Positions 23,501-35,500 of a DNA stretch of 64,000 bases are shown here, in pieces. Both the position numbers and the translations under genes were made by a program. The DNA comes from Bolinopsis microptera (Eukaryota > Ctenophora > Tentaculata > Lobata > Bolinopsidae), in the NCBI RefSeq assembly GCF_026151205.1, contig NC_087081.1, forward strand, positions 8,985,246 through 9,049,245, given 5' to 3'. The notes under the pieces were generated by a model. The model did no database searches. It was not told the DNA's origin and was given only the letters and a program-made list of their open reading frames with translations. The stretch's first letter is position 1, and each line of letters begins with the position of its first letter.

Positions 23501-26500
23501 ATCTTCCGTTGGGTTGGTATGAGGCGAGGTGGGGATTGAGTTGTGAGGGATCTGTTCTGAGCAGTAGGTTTGGAGTGGTCTCCAGGACTTATCTGTTTAG
23601 CCCAGGGTGATCCAGTACAGGGGTGGTCTGGGAAGCACGGAACTTCGGTTCTTGTCAGGAACTGAGGCTTGTAGATCTTCTCTTCATCCTGAATTACAAG
23701 AGCTGCTCTCTGGGTGATGACAGGAGTAAGGACAGGGGCAGGTTTAGGTTTGGGAGGGGAGGAGTTGTGTTTATTCACAATGTTGTAGTCTTCAAGCCAC
23801 GTTATGACAGCCACAGAAGAGATCAGCTTGGCTCCGAGAGTATGGATCTTGGTGAGAAGTCTGGGACAAATTTTAGCCTTGTTGAACACCACAACATGAG
23901 TGACAGTAGAACAGAAGAAGGGACTCCAGGGTAGGGAGATTGTTGAAGTGTAGGTTGTAGTTTCCAAACATTTTTAAAGCAATTAACTGTAGATGTTTCA
24001 CTTGATGATAGTTGAAACGTTGATATCCGGTAAGAATCATAGTCACGCTATATAGTTTCTCTCAGATATATAAGAGATGTAATGTCAGACCCCTTACTGA
24101 AAGGATCAAGAAAGCAAGATGGAAGATGCTTGGGCACGTTCTCAGAAGCGGTGATGACACTCCCGCCTTCTTATCTTTCAGATTTGCATGTTTAGGATGT
24201 TTTGACTATAAAGGAAGGAGGGGCAGACCTCGTTCAAATTTATTTGATTTATTATTAAAAGACATTATGACAAAACAAATTATTGTGATTGTAAATAAAA
24301 GATTTAGTTTAAGTAATTTCAACGATTTAGTGTACAAAGCTCATGATAGACGTCTTTGGAGAGTTGGAGAAGTTATGGGTGAGTCGAGACTACTCGGCCA
24401 CTCGATTTTATGATTTAATTTCTATTATCTTGTGTTTGCTGTAAATAGTTGATTAATAATTGCAAGTTAATGACGAAAGAAGAAAAACAGACAGAGAAAC
24501 TAGAATAATTAAGACCTGGATGAGCTGTTACTCACGTACTCTATTGTATCACAAAACAGAATTCAGAAACAAAAACAAACACAGAAACAGAATTCAGAAA
24601 CAAAAACAAACACAGAAACAGAAACAGAAACAGAAACAGAAACAGAAACAGAAACAGAAACAGAAACAGAAACAGAAACGGAAACAGAAACAGAAACATA
24701 AACAGGAACAGAAAGAAGACTTCAAAAGACCGGAGTGAGCTTTTCCTCCCATATAAAAGAGAAAGAGAAAGAGAAAGAGAAAGAGAAAGAGAAAGAGAAA
24801 GAGAAAGAGAAAGAGAAAGAGAAAGAGAAAGAGAAAGAGAGAGAGAGAGAGAGAAAGAGAAAGAGAAAGAAAACTACAAACTCTCTGAGTGAGCTGTTCC
24901 TCTCGTACAAACTCTCTGGTATCACAAAATAGAAACAGAAACAGAAACAGAAACTAGAATAATAAAGACCTGGGTGAGCTGTTCCTCCCGTACAAACTCC
25001 CTGGTATCACAAAACTCTCCCTTTTGCGGACAAGCTGTCTCTTTAAGTCTCTCCTGGACGTCTTCAAATGTACTGCGGAGGAAATTGTCAGGAGACCAGT
25101 TTATTTGTGTCGCTTCTCTAGACAGATATTTGGAAATGTGAATATGTGATGTTAGCTGACGACGTGTACGTGATGAAGCTAGCTGGTAATATGATTTAAA
25201 AAGAGATATGGGATATGGTGCCAAAGTTGGTAATACGTTTAACGATAATATCTATTTTGGCCAGACCATGACATCATTGAATGTTAGAATGGCGAAAACC
25301 AGTCGGACGTCGGTTGCTGTTTCATAAATCTGCCTTTTCAATGGCACATTGTTACCTTTCTCTTACGTATGCCTTTATAAGTTTTAAAAATATATCGAAC
25401 TAATATTGCGGGGTCAATAGGATAACAGTTGTCAGATAGTTTGTGATATTTGAGGTTATTGTGATTTAGGTTTTTTAATGGGGATTTATTTTATGTCAAT
25501 ATTTCACTACTTCTGAGTCTTAAATCCGCAGTTTTTTATTTGACATTTCCGCTTTTAGTACTTATTTTAACTCTTTAATGGAGTTTGCATTAGATTTGAT
25601 TAGATTTTGCTAATTAACTCTCGTGGCTTCTCCAGAAAAAAAGTCCGGGTAACGCCATTTCACTCAATAAACAAATCTCTCCGTTACCAATAAGCAGTGC
25701 CTTAATAGCTAAATATAACTTTATGAATATGCACAACCTACAATGCAGGTATTATCATGTAGGTCACCTACATAATACATACAATAACTAAATTACCGTC
25801 ATCTTTTCCTGATTCAAGTCCGGAAGTGTCTTATAAATAACTCGGTAATTGGCAATCAGTTGTCCCGAACTTCTGTTGAGTGTTGATGGTACTAAACACT
25901 TTTATGTTGCTTTTGATAAAATGTGCATATTTTTGTGGATTTTCTTCTTTTTTTCACATTTCTTAGTCTTATTCTATGTGCAAACGTTTTATACTTTGTA
26001 AAGGTATGATAAACCTAATAATAAATACTGGACCTAAATGGAGAAATGGAAATCATTAACGATATTATCGCTAAATTTGCTGATTTTTGGAAAGATAATT
26101 GTTTTATTTTACTAATGATCATTGAAGATGTCGAGTCGAATTCTCATCATTGGAGACAGTGAAGTCGAATCTGCGTTAAAAACGTACGGTTTTGCCACAA
26201 TCTTAAATGATCGATTCAACGGAGAAGCTGATGTTATTCTAAGGTTTGATTGCACACTGAGATTGTCCCAACTTAACTTCAAAATGATTAAGATTCTAGC
26301 AGTTTTGGTTGAAGTAGTCCTTAGGTTAGGTTTGGATTATTTATACTCAGAAGTAAGCCAATCAAACATTTCCTCTACCAAAATCTCTGCCCAGGAAGTT
26401 CCCTGGCTACACAACAGAGTGGATAAAACTACTTATGAGTAGTGTGGCCAGGAACTTGGGCTCTACTCCTGACTACGTTATCATCCTGTGTGGTAGAGGC

Positions 26501-29500
26501 GATTGCTTGCGGAGTAAGCAAGATAAGAGACCTGTCACATGTCCTGATCAGGTAACTTGGCTTGGATTCACTGGTTTAGCTAGTTTTAATTGTGGTCGTT
26601 TTATTTCTCCATCTCTTTTAGGTCTTGAAGGTTTTCTCAGCTCCTTGTTCTTGAATGTGATATCTAGAAGGTAAAATTAACAATATTGAAATACAAAGAT
26701 ATGGTCAATTAATAATATAGTGACTGTTATAACTTTATAATGATTTGCCAGTTCCGAAAGAACCTCTACTCGTTGGTCGACAAGATAACAAATGAAGTAG
26801 ACATGAACTCGGAGCGTTTCCTATTGCTCTCTCCTTTACCCATACATACTATGAGATTTGAGGGGGATGCTGGAAACAATTTTGACGGTATTATATTATA
26901 ACCTACGTCAGATTCAGGATGTTTCATATTTAGAATTTTCAATCTGATTCATTTGATTGAAAGAGTTCTTAGCGAGCAGTTAAGTTAACTTGGGAAGCTA
27001 CGACTTTTATAACAGTATCAAAACTACACAATCGCTTACACCATAATTGTCAGGTCTATCAATAGATAAGAGCGCTATAAAAAAGTATACTGAAAAGACT
27101 AAAGAGGTGGCTCAAAGGGTGGGAGGACAGTTTGTGGACTCTGCAGCTCTGTTAAATAAAGCTCTTGATGCTAACGTTGGTAGAGATGGCATGACTCTAT
27201 CCAGGGATGGTGAGTTAGCTTAGAGATAAGTAGAGGATAATAATAGGGTCAGTTAAAATACTAAAATACTAAAACACAACCCACCACACCCCAAACCCAC
27301 CACACCCACCCCTCCCTCTCCCCCTCCCCCCCCCCCCTCCCTCTCCCCCCTCCCTCTCCTCCCTATACCCCCCTCCCTCTCCCCCCCACCCACCCCCCTT
27401 CCCTCTCTCTCCCCTCCCCCCCCCCTCCCTCTCCCCCCCTCCCTCTCCCCTCCCCGGCCCCTCCCCCACCCTCTCCCCTCCCCGGCCCCATTGAACAGGG
27501 ATATTCTAAATATTTGCAACCTCTCAAACCTCACAGGTCACCTCAACTTGGCTGAAAAGCTGATAGAGCTGATTGAGTTGACAGAATCTCCGTTCCCTTC
27601 TTACGATAAAGTGAGTCATCAAATATATAAAGACTTGATAAACCTAATTTTTGCTGTTATAAACGTATCCTCACATTGGATCATTTTATGCTGGTAGTCA
27701 AAAATGTTCTGACAATCTTTAAGTACACGTATTTTAATACCAATAAGGATAGGCAGAATACAACCTAATTCAAAACTTACGTCACAGCTCGTTATTAAAT
27801 CTCCTAATCCTCCCAAAGATTGGAAATGACTACGAGAAAGAGTTAGGAGACATAAGCAAGACTTTCTCTCTAGTCCAGGCTGAGAATATCGTAGCTTTCA
27901 CCCACTGCACAACAGTTGATCAGTATTCTGCGTATATGAGCAAGACTCAACGAGGCAAAGTGTGAAGTGTGAACTACGTGGTAGTATCCGAGATGCTCGA
28001 CCAGTAAGGGTAGACATTATGGTACACATGTTTTAAGACATTGGGTAAGGGTAAGGGTGGGGTTAGGGTCCCTAAAGTTTACCCTAACCGTAACCGGTAA
28101 CCTTAACCCTAAAGTTTTCTACCCTTAGTCTTCGTGCTTCTTGGAAACTGCCCGAAGACATTTTTAAAAACACGTGTTAAACCCGATAAGAGGAAGTTTT
28201 CATGAGAAGTATGATTTCTTGAATCTTGGTAGACCGATATTCTTTATTGTTTTTGGTGTTAGTCTGAAGCAATTTTATTTTTACCATACATAATATAATA
28301 TAATTAGATTTTAAAACATTTCTGACCGTGAAAATCAGATGAATTTTACTGCAACGTTTATGTAATATCTTTAAACGTGGTGTTAGGGGGTTACCAGGGT
28401 GACGTGATGATACTAGATGATGCTACCTGGTGACGTGATGTTACCTGGTGACGTGATGTTACCTGGTGACGTGATGTTACCTGGTGACGTGATGTTACCT
28501 GGTGACGTGATGTTACCTGGTGACGTGATGTTACCTGGTGACGTGATGTTACCTGGTGACGTGATGTTACCTGGTGACGTGATGTTACCTAGTATCTTCC
28601 TTCAAGTGCACGTAGTTCCTATGCAGGATATCCGGCCAGCCAATAGTACACTCCCTAACTTCAGGCTGGTTTCTGCTAGTGTTCTCTGGAACCTTCGGAC
28701 GGCACACCTAAAAACATGTCTCCTGCCAATCATATTGGTACACTAATAACTACACGTCATATATAATCGAACTTATTGTCTCACAAATAGCTAGATTTCA
28801 TTTTCTTAGTAATAGTTGCCATTTTCATTGAGAGATAACCAATCCCAAGCAATTGCATCACGTGCTCGTTCTCGTTTAAACGCTCAGATTCAGAATTTCA
28901 AAGTTAAGAAGTGCATAATTTTAGCAACATAAGTTCAAGTGACGACAATTACGTGACTTACCTTTTGTCGAGGAGAGGATTTGTCAGTGAGAGGGTCTTT
29001 CTCATACTTTAACCAGTGGACTGACAGACTAACATCAGGATCTCTCAACACGATGTAGAGGACCGGGGTTTTATTGGAGGTGTCCGTACCTAGCTCAGCT
29101 GTAATGGATTATAATTACACATTATGATGTGACGTCACACCACGTGACATGACGTCATGCTACCTCAGGATCTCTCAACACGATGTAGAGGACCGGGGTT
29201 TTATTGGAGGTGTCCGTACCTAGCTCAGCTGTAATGGGTTATAATTACACATTATGATGTGACGTCACACCACGTGACATGACGTCACGTTACATCAGTA
29301 TCTCTTAACACGATGTAGAGGACCGGGGTTTTATTTGAAATGTCCGTACCTAGCTCAGCTGTAATGGATTATAATTACACATGATGATGTGACGTCACAC
29401 CACGTGACATGACGTCATGCTACCTCAGGATCTCTCAACACGATGTAGAGGACCGGGGTTTTATTGGAGGTGTCCGTACCTAGCTCAGCTGTAATGGGTT

Positions 29501-32500
29501 ATAATTACACATTATGATGTGACGTCACACCACGTGACATGACGTCACGCTACATCAGTATCTCTTAACACGATGTAGAGGACCGGGGTTTTATTGGAGG
29601 TGTCCGTACCTAGCTCAGCTGTAAGTGTAATGGATTATAATTACACATTATGATGTGACGTCACACCACGTGACATGACGTCACGCTACATCAGTATCTC
29701 TTAACACGATGTAGAGGACCGGGGTTTTATTTGAAATGGCCGTACCTAGCTCAGCTGTAATGGATTATAATTACACATTATGATGTGACGTCACACCACG
29801 TGACATGACGTCACGTTACATCAGTATCTCTTAACACGATGTAGAGGACCGGGGTTTTATTTGAAATGGCCGTACCTAGCTCAGCTGTAATGGATTATAA
29901 TTACACATGATGATGTGACGTCACACCATGTGACATGACGTCACGCTACATCAGTATCTCTTAACACGATGTAGAGGACCGGGGTTTTATTGGAGGTGTC
30001 CGTACCTAGCTCAGCTGTAAGTGTAATGGATTATAATTACACATTATGATGTGACGTCACACCACGTGACATGACGTCACGCTACATCAGTATCTCTTAA
30101 CACGATGTAGAGGACCGGGGTTTTATTTGAGGTGTCCGTACCTAGCTCAGCTGTAATGGATTATAATTACACATGATGATGTGACGTCACACCACGTGAC
30201 ATGACGTCACGCTACATCAGTATCTCTTAACACGATGTAGAGGAGCGGGGTTTTATTTGAGGTGTCCGTACCTAGCTCAGCTGTAATGGATTATTATTAC
30301 ACATTATGATGTGACGTCACACCACGTGATATGACGTCACGCTACATCAGTATCTTTTAACACGATGTAGAGGACCGGGGTTTTATTTGAGGTGTCCCTA
30401 CCTAGCTCAGCTGGAATGGGTTGTAAACACTAAATAGTCGTGAGATAATGCTGTTTATTAGGAATGAACTATTTAAGGAAAATAATAAAACATAACAATA
30501 TGTATATAACGACACCACAGACGTCACACCACGTGACATGACGTCACACCACGTGCCCAGCTCAAGATTTATGCGAGATTGCGAGCCAGACTCATCGCAC
30601 AAAATTTGTAAATAAATGAGGAAACAGAAAAAGTTTAACTTAAAAGTTGAGGGAATTAGGAACTTAACATGTATTTTATACTCTTAACGTGTATTTTATC
30701 ACTTGTTTATAGCGTGAAAACTTCGACGTAACGCGCGCGAGATTTTTGCCAGATTTTTGCGAGTTTCGTTTAAATCTCATAGCTAGGCTCACGATATCGT
30801 GAGATTCTCCGCGAGATTTCGGCACCCTCTTTCAGCACTACATATTCGGTCGCGCGCTTGCATTTTCATCGCTTTTCATCGCTATTCAATGTACTGTCTA
30901 AGTCTTAAAGGATACTAGTTGTTATAAGATCAAGATTCACAGTGGTTAGTACTATAGTTACCATGGTTACCATTAAAGGAGGTCTAAATCTCAAGGTACT
31001 ATTCCTGGCTACAGTCTACTCTATCTTTCTCAGAATATACTTGATACTGCCATAGGCATAGTGAATATTTCTTCATTAAAAGTTTGAGAAAGGGTCTCTT
31101 CAACTGGAGAACTGACTTATTAATCCTAGCAGGTAATTAACTCTGGATCCTCATCACATTGATTCCATTCTAAATTCTAGCCATAAACAAAACAAACATC
31201 ACCAGATAACTCCGTTTACAATAATTTGACATGTTCCAGTGTGAACGAGGCCTTCCCCGGACAAATCCTTAAATGCCAGTCTTCTCTAGATGAAGTACGA
31301 ACAGTATAATCTATCGGATAACGTATATTACAAGGTGCTCTGATGATAATTTTAGTAAAATAATTAATAATTGCCAGAAGAGTGACCGCTGACGAGACTC
31401 GAACCCGAGTCTACTGCTTGACGAGCGCGCCGTAAACCGTCGTGCTACGTAAGGCTTACCAAAATAACAATATGTAACATAATAAAATTCATAAAAATAC
31501 GCACGTAAATTTTTCGTTATTTATGGATCCAATAACAGTGACATACTTACAATTCTGAGAAATAAACATCGAGCGACATAAAGCGACATACTTACAATTT
31601 CGCTTACAAAGGGACTCGCGAAATCTTTTTAAATAGAAAATAATTTGTGGAGCAAGAAATCTTGCAGGCTGGGGGGGGGGGGGGTGTTGACTGGGGAGTA
31701 AATTTCGCCACTGCACGTGACACGTGAAAATCGCACTTTTAGTGTCAAAATCCAATCTCATCGCACTTTTTTTAGAATCTTGATAGGGGACCACGTGACA
31801 TGACATCACACCACGTGACATGACGTCACACCACGTGACATGACGTCACACCACGTGACATGACGTCCCACTACATCTAACATCTGTAAACCTGCAAGTC
31901 CAGGAGGAGGGTTGATGAGACAGAGAATTGTGTCACTCTCAATAACCAAATACTGTAATCTCGCCTCGTGTCCGGGGTACAGCTTGGACCTGAGCACAGG
32001 AGGAGTTAGATATGACGTGACGTCACACCACGTGACATGACGTCACACCACGTGACATGACATCTCGCCTCGTGTCCGCGGTACAGTTTGGACCTGAGCA
32101 GAGTTAGATAGAATGAAAACATTAAACAAATTGTATTTATTAATTATATTATATAGAAATATAAACAATCATTCAATCGTTCGAAATTAAGAAATTTTGA
32201 TTTATTTGAAACGAACTAAACGTACTACGTAGTAATAGCATCCTCACGATAATTTTAATTGGTACCACTGTGATTATAAGATGCCAGTTTAAATAACGTT
32301 TTAAATGTCTACCAATGCTCCAAAAGTTGCCGTTCTGACAAATGGTGCTGCTGGTTTAGCTGATCTCTGAGCGGGTTGTGATTATGAAGTTGTTTTAAGA
32401 GGAACTGTGCTTTATCTCCCACTCGCTTAGATATGGGTAGTTTCTTCTTGTCTTCTTTCAGTACTTTCTCGTGGGAGACGTGGTTGTAAGAGCATCTACT

Positions 32501-35500
32501 TGATATACCGGACTCTATTACCTGGAGTAAGGAGTATTTTAGCAAGTAACAACCAATAGAGTTAAAATTGGACCTGGCCTGGGACAACCCAAGCAACCCA
32601 TAGATTTGTATCTAGTTTCATCGATACGAATAGATACCGTCAATAAACGAAAAATTTATAAATCTCAGAACTAAAAACCACAATCAGAATAAAATGAACC
32701 TGAAGACACTTGAGGAGACTAACCTGGAGACACTTGAGGAGACTAACCTGGAGACACTTGAGGAGACTAACTTGGAGACACTTGAGGAGACTAACTTGGA
32801 GACACTTGAGGAGACTAACTTGGAGACACTTGAGGAGACTAACCTGGAGACACTTGAGGAGACTAACCTGGAGACACTTGAGGAGACTAACCTGGAGACA
32901 CTTGAGGAGACTAACCTGGAGACACTTGAGGAGACTAACCTGGAGACACTTAAGGAGACTAACCTGTAGACACTTGAGGAGACTAACCTGGAGACACTTG
33001 AGGAGACTAGGACCGTCAGTGAAGAGCTCAGTGTAGTTGAGACACCAGACAGTGAGACAGTTGTAAGCAGCTGCTAACATTGTGTGTAACTCCTCTCTGT
33101 GCAATGTACTCGGCTTGTTAGTCAGGCACTCTATATACTTACCTGGTTAACCATTTGTTAATTTAACTTTAAGTGTTATCAGTAGTTTCCAATCGTATTG
33201 AATATTACAAGAAAAACTTTCCTGAAACATTTGAAATAAAAGAAAACACACTGGAAAAAGATGATGTTAAAAGAAGTCTTAAATTGCTGAAAAGTAAATA
33301 CATTATTTGTAGTATCGACAAAGCTTCTGGTAATTTTTCATTTATTTGTAAAAAGTTTTATGTAAAAACTCTTGTCAATGAAATGGGTTTTGATCCTAAT
33401 ACTCTAGAATGTATAGGTAATGATACATATAAACCCTGTAGCGAAGACGAGACTCATTATGTCAATAAAATATCTGAGAGTCTAAAGGAGAGATTTAATG
33501 TACAAGTTGAAGATAAAAACTTGCGACTAGCACGCATCTTCTGGAACCCTAAGCTTCATAAGAACCCTTACAAGGCGAGGTTCATTGCAGGTGCCCGTTT
33601 TTGCGTTACGAAACAACTTAACGTCCAAGTTAACTGTTGTCTGAAACTTTTGAGGAAATACTTCAAGAAATACTGCGAGGCAATCTACAACAACAGCGGT
33701 ATAAACATGTTTTGGAGCATAGATTCCTCAAGTGAATTCCTTGAAGCTATCAAAAATAGCGATGTTTATAATATACAAGTATATGATTTTACTACTCTTT
33801 ATACCAGATTAGACTTGATTGAAGTAGAGAATATGATTAATGAAGTTGTTGATTTAATATTTTCAGACCGTAATAGATATATTTGTATTTCTAAAAGAGA
33901 CAGTAATACATGTTTCTTTTCCAATAAAACCTATGATTCTCATGCCTGCTTTAGTCAAGATGACCTAAAAGAGGCTGTTAAATTTATTATTTATAACACT
34001 TATGTCGTCTTCGGTGGGATTGTATTCATACAAACCAAGGGTATTCCTATGGGTGGAAATTCAAGTTCCCCTATAGCTGATCTCACTGTTGGCAAAAAGG
34101 AATTTAATTATATGAAACGTTTACTTCAGGAAAAGAAAATGGGATTAGCAAAGATATTATCCAATAATAAACGATATGTTGACGATTTATCTATTATTAA
34201 CTACCTTTACTTTCATAAATTGATTAAAGATATTTATCCTAATTCATTGGAGATGGAGCGAGCTGGTTCCAATAATAAAATCATTAACTACCTTGATTTA
34301 AATATTAATATTTCCACAGAAGGACTAGAAATATCAGTGTATAACAAAACTGATGATTTTAATTTTCATGTTGTATCCCTTACATTTCCTCACAGTAACA
34401 TCCCAACCGAGGTTGGCTACAACGCTTTTTCAAGTCAAGTTCTTAGATATGGCAATGTTTGCACTAGATTGGATATCTTTACCTCCCATCTTCACAAAAT
34501 ATTCAAAATTCTAATTGATAGAGGATATAGCCGTGATAGACTGATTAAAGGCATTAAACGTTGTCTGAGGAAATACGATAACGTTTTCAGGAAGTTCGGT
34601 ATTCTAGATGACCGTAACATTATTAAAGAACTCCCCTGATATCTTTTGATTTATTGAAACACGGGTACTAACTCTGCTAAACTGAACAAATTCTGAAACT
34701 TAGGTGAATAAGTGTACAACGTGCTAAACCGAAGTTCAGACTGACCAGTGAAAATGGGCGAGCGTACCAAGTGTCATTTTAATTAGAAGTTTTAGTCAGT
34801 GATTTATTATTGAAGCTTGTAATTACAATATCTAATGCTCCTATGAATACTTTAATTAATTGTTTGTCCCGTTATTCTTTTTCCTTCCTCTTTTCCTTGT
34901 CATCCCCTTTAGTTTTAAGATTCTTGCTATAAATGGCTACAGCTAACACTATTAATGCTAAGTACCAAACAACAAGTGGGAGGTGGATCGTTGGTACCAT
35001 TAAATCGATTTAACACCGCAATTCCAGTCGCAAGCCTGGGACCACTACTAGCATAGTCACAACATCTACAAAGCTGCCATATAGCCTGACTGACAATTTT
35101 CTCGACTGACTGACAATGTTTCTTCTTTTTTCCCCATTTAGAATACAAAGATTAGTACATTTTAGCTTATGATTAATATTATATTTTTACCTATAGTTTA
35201 CCTAGATTATTTTACTTTACTTTTACTTCACAGAGCTAAGTGCAGTGAGTGAAACTTATAGTTAATATAAAGTCCGAGATATCAGTTTTAACTTTTTGGC
35301 TTTAATCTTGGGATTCATGCAATAAATTTTATTACTTTTGGCTTTAGGATATTTTTTTACTGGATGTTCATTTTTATAGGTTACACTGAACAAATAGAAA
35401 TAGAAAGTTAAATAATATAACTGTGACCGAATTGATTAAGTACTAACATAGGTTGCTGATGATAAGTTGATAGCCACTCTGTATCCTCATATTGTACGGG

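Noticed and set aside
24922..25224. Whole 100-codon minus-strand frame as coding
   Set aside because: Only 24970-25072 fits RALGAPB in length, phase and similarity; the rest reads into intron on both sides.
28046..28115. Interstitial telomere repeat
   Set aside because: Only a few irregular GGGTAA/GGTTAGGG units on mixed strands; not a true telomeric array.
32694..33036. LETLEETN coiled-coil protein on the plus strand
   Set aside because: Antisense reading of the 24-bp exon 18 donor array.
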